64,000 bases of DNA from Malachius bipustulatus (lineage: Eukaryota > Arthropoda > Insecta > Coleoptera > Melyridae), in contig OU342639.1 in assembly GCA_910589415.1 (NCBI GenBank), positions 434,001 through 498,000 on the forward strand. Direction: 5' to 3'. The notes beneath the pieces are model-generated. The model was not told the origin of the DNA, did no database searches, and saw only the letters and a program-made list of their open reading frames with translations. Position numbers and translations under genes: made by a program. This document shows positions 59,876 to 64,000 of this stretch, one piece after another; position 1 is the stretch's first letter; each line of letters opens with the position of its first letter.

Positions 59876-62800
59876 CCGGCATTGCTTGCCCATTTATTTA
59901 GCCAGTACCTTTTTGTTAAATTAGCCTTTCGGCTAGCGGCCTTGGATCGGCCCCTTGTAAGACTTGGACAACACTTATTATTATACAGGAGCTGGATTTA
60001 TGGACCTATGTGTCCCTAGTAAATAGACTTACGATTTTGAATGTAGTTGTTTTTTCGACCATCCGACATTGCTTGCCCATTTATTTAGCAGTACCTTTTT
60101 TGTTAAATTAGCCTGTAGGCTAGCGGCCTTGGATCGGCACCTTGTAAGACTTGGTCAACACTTATTGTTATGCAGGAGCTGGATTTATGGACCTATGTGT
60201 CCCTAGTAAATAGACTTACGATCTTGAGTGTAGTTGTTTTTTTGCCATCCGGCATTGCTTGCCCATTTATTTAGCCAGTACCTTTTTGTTAAATTAGCCT
60301 TTCGGCTAGCGGCCTTGGATCGGCCCCTTGTAAGACTTGGACAACACTTATTATTATACAGGAGCTGGATTTATGGACCTATGTGTCCCTAGTAAATAGA
60401 CTTACGATCTTGAGTGTAGTTGTTTTTTCGGCCATCCGGCATTGTTTGCCCATTTATTTAGCGGTACCTTTTTTATTAAATTAGCCTGTAGGCTAGCGGC
60501 CTTGGATCGGCACCTTGTAAGACTTGGTCAACACTTATTATTATACAGGAGCTGGATTTATGGATCTGTGTCCCTAGTAAATAGACTTACGATCTTGAGT
60601 GTAGTTGTTTTTTTTTGGCCATCCGCATCCGGCATTGCTTGCCCATTTATTTAGCCAGTACCTTTTTGTTAAATTAGCCTGTAGGCTAGCGGCCTTGGAT
60701 CGGCCCCTTGTAAGACTTGGTCAACACTTATTATTTTACAGGAGCTGGATTTATGGACCTATGTGCGCCTAGTAAATAGACTTACGATCTTGAGTGTAGT
60801 TGTTTTTTTTTTGCCAACCGGCATTGCTTGCCCATTTGTTTAGCCAGTACCTTTTTGTTAAATTAGCCTTTCGGCTAGCGGCCGTGAATCGGCACCTTGT
60901 AAGACTTGGTCAACACTTATTATTTTACAGGAGCTGGATTTATGGACCTATGTGCGCCTAGTAAATAGACTTACGATCTTGAGTGTAGTTGTTTTTTTTT
61001 GTCCATCCGGCATTGCTTGCCCATTTATTTAGCCAGTACCTTTTTGTTAAATTAGCCTGTAGGCTAGCGGCCGTGAATCGTCACCTTGTAAGACTTGGTC
61101 AACACTTATTATTTTACAGGAGCTGGATTTATGGACCTATGTGCGCCTAGTAAATAGACATACGATCTTGAGTGTAGTTGTTTTTTTCGGCCATCCGGCA
61201 TTGCTTGCCCATTTATTTAGCCAGTACCTTTTTGTTAAATTAGCCTGTAGGCTAGCGGCCTTGGATCGGCCCCTTGTAAGACTTGGCCAACACTTATTAT
61301 TATACAGGAGCTGGATTTATGGACCTATGTGCGCCGAGTAAATAGACTTACGATCTTGAGTGTAGTTGTTTTTTTTGGCCATCCGGCATTGCTTGCCCAT
61401 TGATTTAGCCAGTACCTTTTTGTTAAACTAGCCTTTCGGCTAGCGGCCGTGAATCGGCACCTTGTAAGACTTTTGGTCAACACTTATTATTTTACAGGAG
61501 CTGGATTTATGGACCTATGTGCACCTAGTAAATAGACTTACGATCTTGATTGTAGTTGTTTTTTTGGCCATCCGGCATTGCTTGCCCATTTATTTAGCCA
61601 GTACCTTTTTGTTAAATTAGCCTGTAGGCTAGCGGCCTTGGATCGTCCCCTTGTAAGACTTGGTCAACACTTATTATTTTACAGGAGCTGGATTTATGGA
61701 CCTATGTGCGCCTAGTAAATAGACTTACGATCTTGAGTGTAGTTGTTTTTTTGGCCATCCGGCATTGCTTGCCCATTGATTTAGCCAGTACCTTTTTGTT
61801 AAACTAGCCCTTCGGCTGGCGGCCGTGAATCGTCACCTTGTAAGACTTGGTCAACACTTATTATTTTACAGGAGCTGGATTTATGGACCTATGTGCGCCT
61901 AGTAAATAGACATACGATCTTGAGTGTAGTTGTGTTTTTCGGCCATCCGGCATTGCTTGCCCATTTATTTAGCCAGTACCTTTTTGTTAAATTAGCCTGT
62001 AGGCTAGCGGCCTTGGATCGGCCCCTTGTAAGACTTGGCCAACACTTATTATTATACAGGAGCTGGATTTATGGACCTATGTGCGCCTAGTAAATAGACT
62101 TACGATCTTGAGTGTAGTTGTTTTTTTTGGCCATCCGGCATTGCTTCCCATTTATTTAGCCAGTACCTTTTTGTTAAATTAGCCTGTAGGCTAGCGGCCT
62201 TGGATCGGCACCTTGTAAGACTTGGTCAACACTTAGTATTATACAGGAGCTGGATTTATGGACCTATGTGTCCCTAGTAAATAGGCTTACGATCTTGAGT
62301 GTAGTTGTTTTTTTTTGGCCATCCGGCATTGCTTGCCCATTTATTTAGCCAGTACCTTTTTGTTAAATTAGCCTGTAGGCTAGCGGCCTTGGATCGGCAC
62401 CTTGTAAGACTTGGTCAACACTTAGTATTATACAGGAGCTGGATTTATGGACCTATGTGTCCCTAGTAAATAGGCTTACGATCTTGAGTGTAGTTGTTTT
62501 TTTTTTGCCATCCGGCATTGCTTGCCCATTTATTTAGCCAGTACCTTTTTGTTAAGTTAGCCTGTAGGCTAGCGGCCTTGGATCGGCACCTTGTAAGACT
62601 TGGTCAACACTTAGTATTATACAGGAGCTGGATTTATGGACCTATGTGTCCCTAGTAAATAGACTTACGATCTTGAGTGTAGTTGTTTTTTTCGGCCATC
62701 CGGCATTGCTTGCCCATTTATTTAGCCGTACCTTTTTGTTAAATTAGCCTGTAGGCTAGCGGCCTTGGATCGACCCCTTGTAAGACTTGGTCAACACTTA

Positions 62801-64000
62801 TTATTATACAGGAGCTGGATTTATGGACCTATGTGTCCCTAGTAAATAGACTTACGATCTTGACTGTAGTTGTTTTTCGGCCATCCGGCATTGCTTGCCC
62901 ATTTATTTAGCCAGTACCTTTTTGTTAAATTAGCCTTTCGGCTAGCGGCCTTGGATCGGCCCCTTGTAAGACTTGGACAACACTTATTATTATACAGGAG
63001 CTGGATTTATGGACCTATGTGTCCCTAGTAAATAGACTTACGATTTTGAATGTAGTTGTTTTTTCGACCATCCGACATTGCTTGCCCATTTATTTAGCAG
63101 TACCTTTTTTGTTAAATTAGCCTGTAGGCTAGCGGCCTTGGATCGGCACCTTGTAAGACTTGGTCAACACTTATTGTTATGCAGGAGCTGGATTTATGGA
63201 CCTATGTGTCCCTAGTAAATAGACTTACGATCTTGAGTGTAGTTGTTTTTTTGCCATCCGGCATTGCTTGCCCATTTATTTAGCCAGTACCTTTTTGTTA
63301 AATTAGCCTTTCGGCTAGCGGCCTTGGATCGGCCCCTTGTAAGACTTGGACAACACTTATTATTATACAGGAGCTGGATTTATGGACCTATGTGTCCCTA
63401 GTAAATAGACTTACGATCTTGAATGTAGTTGTTTTTTCGGCCATCCGGCATTGTTTGCCCATTTATTTAGCAGTACCTTTTTTATTAAATTAGCCTGTAG
63501 GCTAGCGGCCTTGGATCGGCACCTTGTAAGACTTGGTCAACACTTATTATTATACAGGAGCTGGATTTATGGATCTGTGTCCCTAGTAAATAGACTTACG
63601 ATCTTGAGTGTAGTTGTTTTTTTTTTGGCCATCCGGCATTGCTTGCCCATTTATTTAGCCAGTACCTTTTTGTTAAATTAGCCTGTAGGCTAGCGGCCTT
63701 GGATCGGCCCCTTGTAAGACTTGGTCAACACTTATTATTTTACAGGAGCTGGATTTATGGACCTATGTGCGCCTAGTAAATAGACTTACGATCTTGAGTG
63801 TAGTTGTTTTTTTTTTTGCCAACCGGCATTGCTTGCCCATTTGTTTAGCCAGTACCTTTTTGTTAAATTAGCCTTTCGGCTAGCGGCCGTGAATCGGCAC
63901 CTTGTAAGACTTGGTCAACACTTATTATTTTACAGGAGCTGGATTTATGGACCTATGTGCGCCTAGTAAATAGACTTACGATCTTGAGTGTAGTTGTTTT
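59872..64000. repeat. Satellite DNA array, ~188-bp monomers (right part)
   Basis: The same satellite resumes immediately after the retrotransposon, with about 22 monomers up to the window edge. The first monomer is the right-hand remainder of the one cut by the insertion. The order then follows the 16-monomer unit: ATTTTGAATG monomer at about 60,000, GTTTGCCC monomer at about 60,360, GTGCGCC-type block at about 60,750-62,250, then GTGTCCC-type again. The equivalent GTTTGCCC monomer returns 3,009 bp later (open frames starting 60,442 and 63,451), confirming the ~3-kb unit on this side. Confidence 0.96.

Overview
The window reads as a piece of eukaryotic, probably insect, heterochromatin. Most of it is one satellite DNA family with a monomer of about 188 bp. 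It fills 1-48,759 and resumes at 59,872 to the right edge, about 280 monomers in all, and runs off both ends of the window. An LTR retrotransposon locus of the Ty3/Gypsy type, coding on the minus strand, interrupts the array between 48,760 and 59,871. There are no host protein-coding genes, no bacterial operon features and no recognisable RNA genes. The insect assignment (perhaps Lepidoptera or Hemiptera) rests on weak cues: the AT-rich element contains TAGGTACCTAC-like words that are common in those genomes, and Pol looks insect-Gypsy-like. It is an inference.

Satellite layout. Monomers fall into two broad groups, GTGTCCC-type and GTGCGCC-type, which alternate in blocks. They are arranged as a higher-order repeat (HOR) of 16 distinguishable monomers, about 3,012 bp. 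This is seen in 0-31.8 kb, in a modified 14-mer form in 40.1-45.8 kb, and in 59.9-64 kb. Four consecutive monomers of that unit were amplified into a secondary 4-mer HOR of 752 bp at about 31.9-40 kb and 45.5-48 kb. Larger duplications are superimposed: about 9.8 kb (52 monomers), 6,398 bp in tandem (34 monomers), 3,198 bp (17 monomers) and 2,622 bp in tandem (14 monomers). Each is recognised by private variants repeated at constant spacing, and some have a readable crossover point.

Retrotransposon layout (5' to 3' is right to left). 5' LTR 58,476-59,871; PBS-like site and leader; gag 56,588-57,946; a -1 frameshift signal; pol 53,289-56,603 (protease, reverse transcriptase, RNase H, integrase); short 3' region and polypurine tract; 3' LTR 51,468-52,863. 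No env is seen. The middle LTR is also the 5' LTR of a second, deleted copy to its left (leader, intact gag 49,580-50,938, first 52 codons of pol, truncated LTR 48,760-49,445). The composite is therefore LTR-internal-LTR-internal-LTR with an exact 7,008-bp period and a 4,300-bp deletion. One 4-bp target duplication (CCAT) flanks the whole locus, and joining the satellite across it restores a normal 186-bp monomer of the type expected at that place. The insertion therefore happened after the HOR had formed. The compared LTR and gag copies look identical by eye, so the events are young.

How it fits together: Gag is made from the genomic RNA, and Gag-Pol arises by ribosomal frameshifting at A AAA AAC just before the gag stop, with a stem-loop 8 nt downstream. 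The left copy can encode only Gag.
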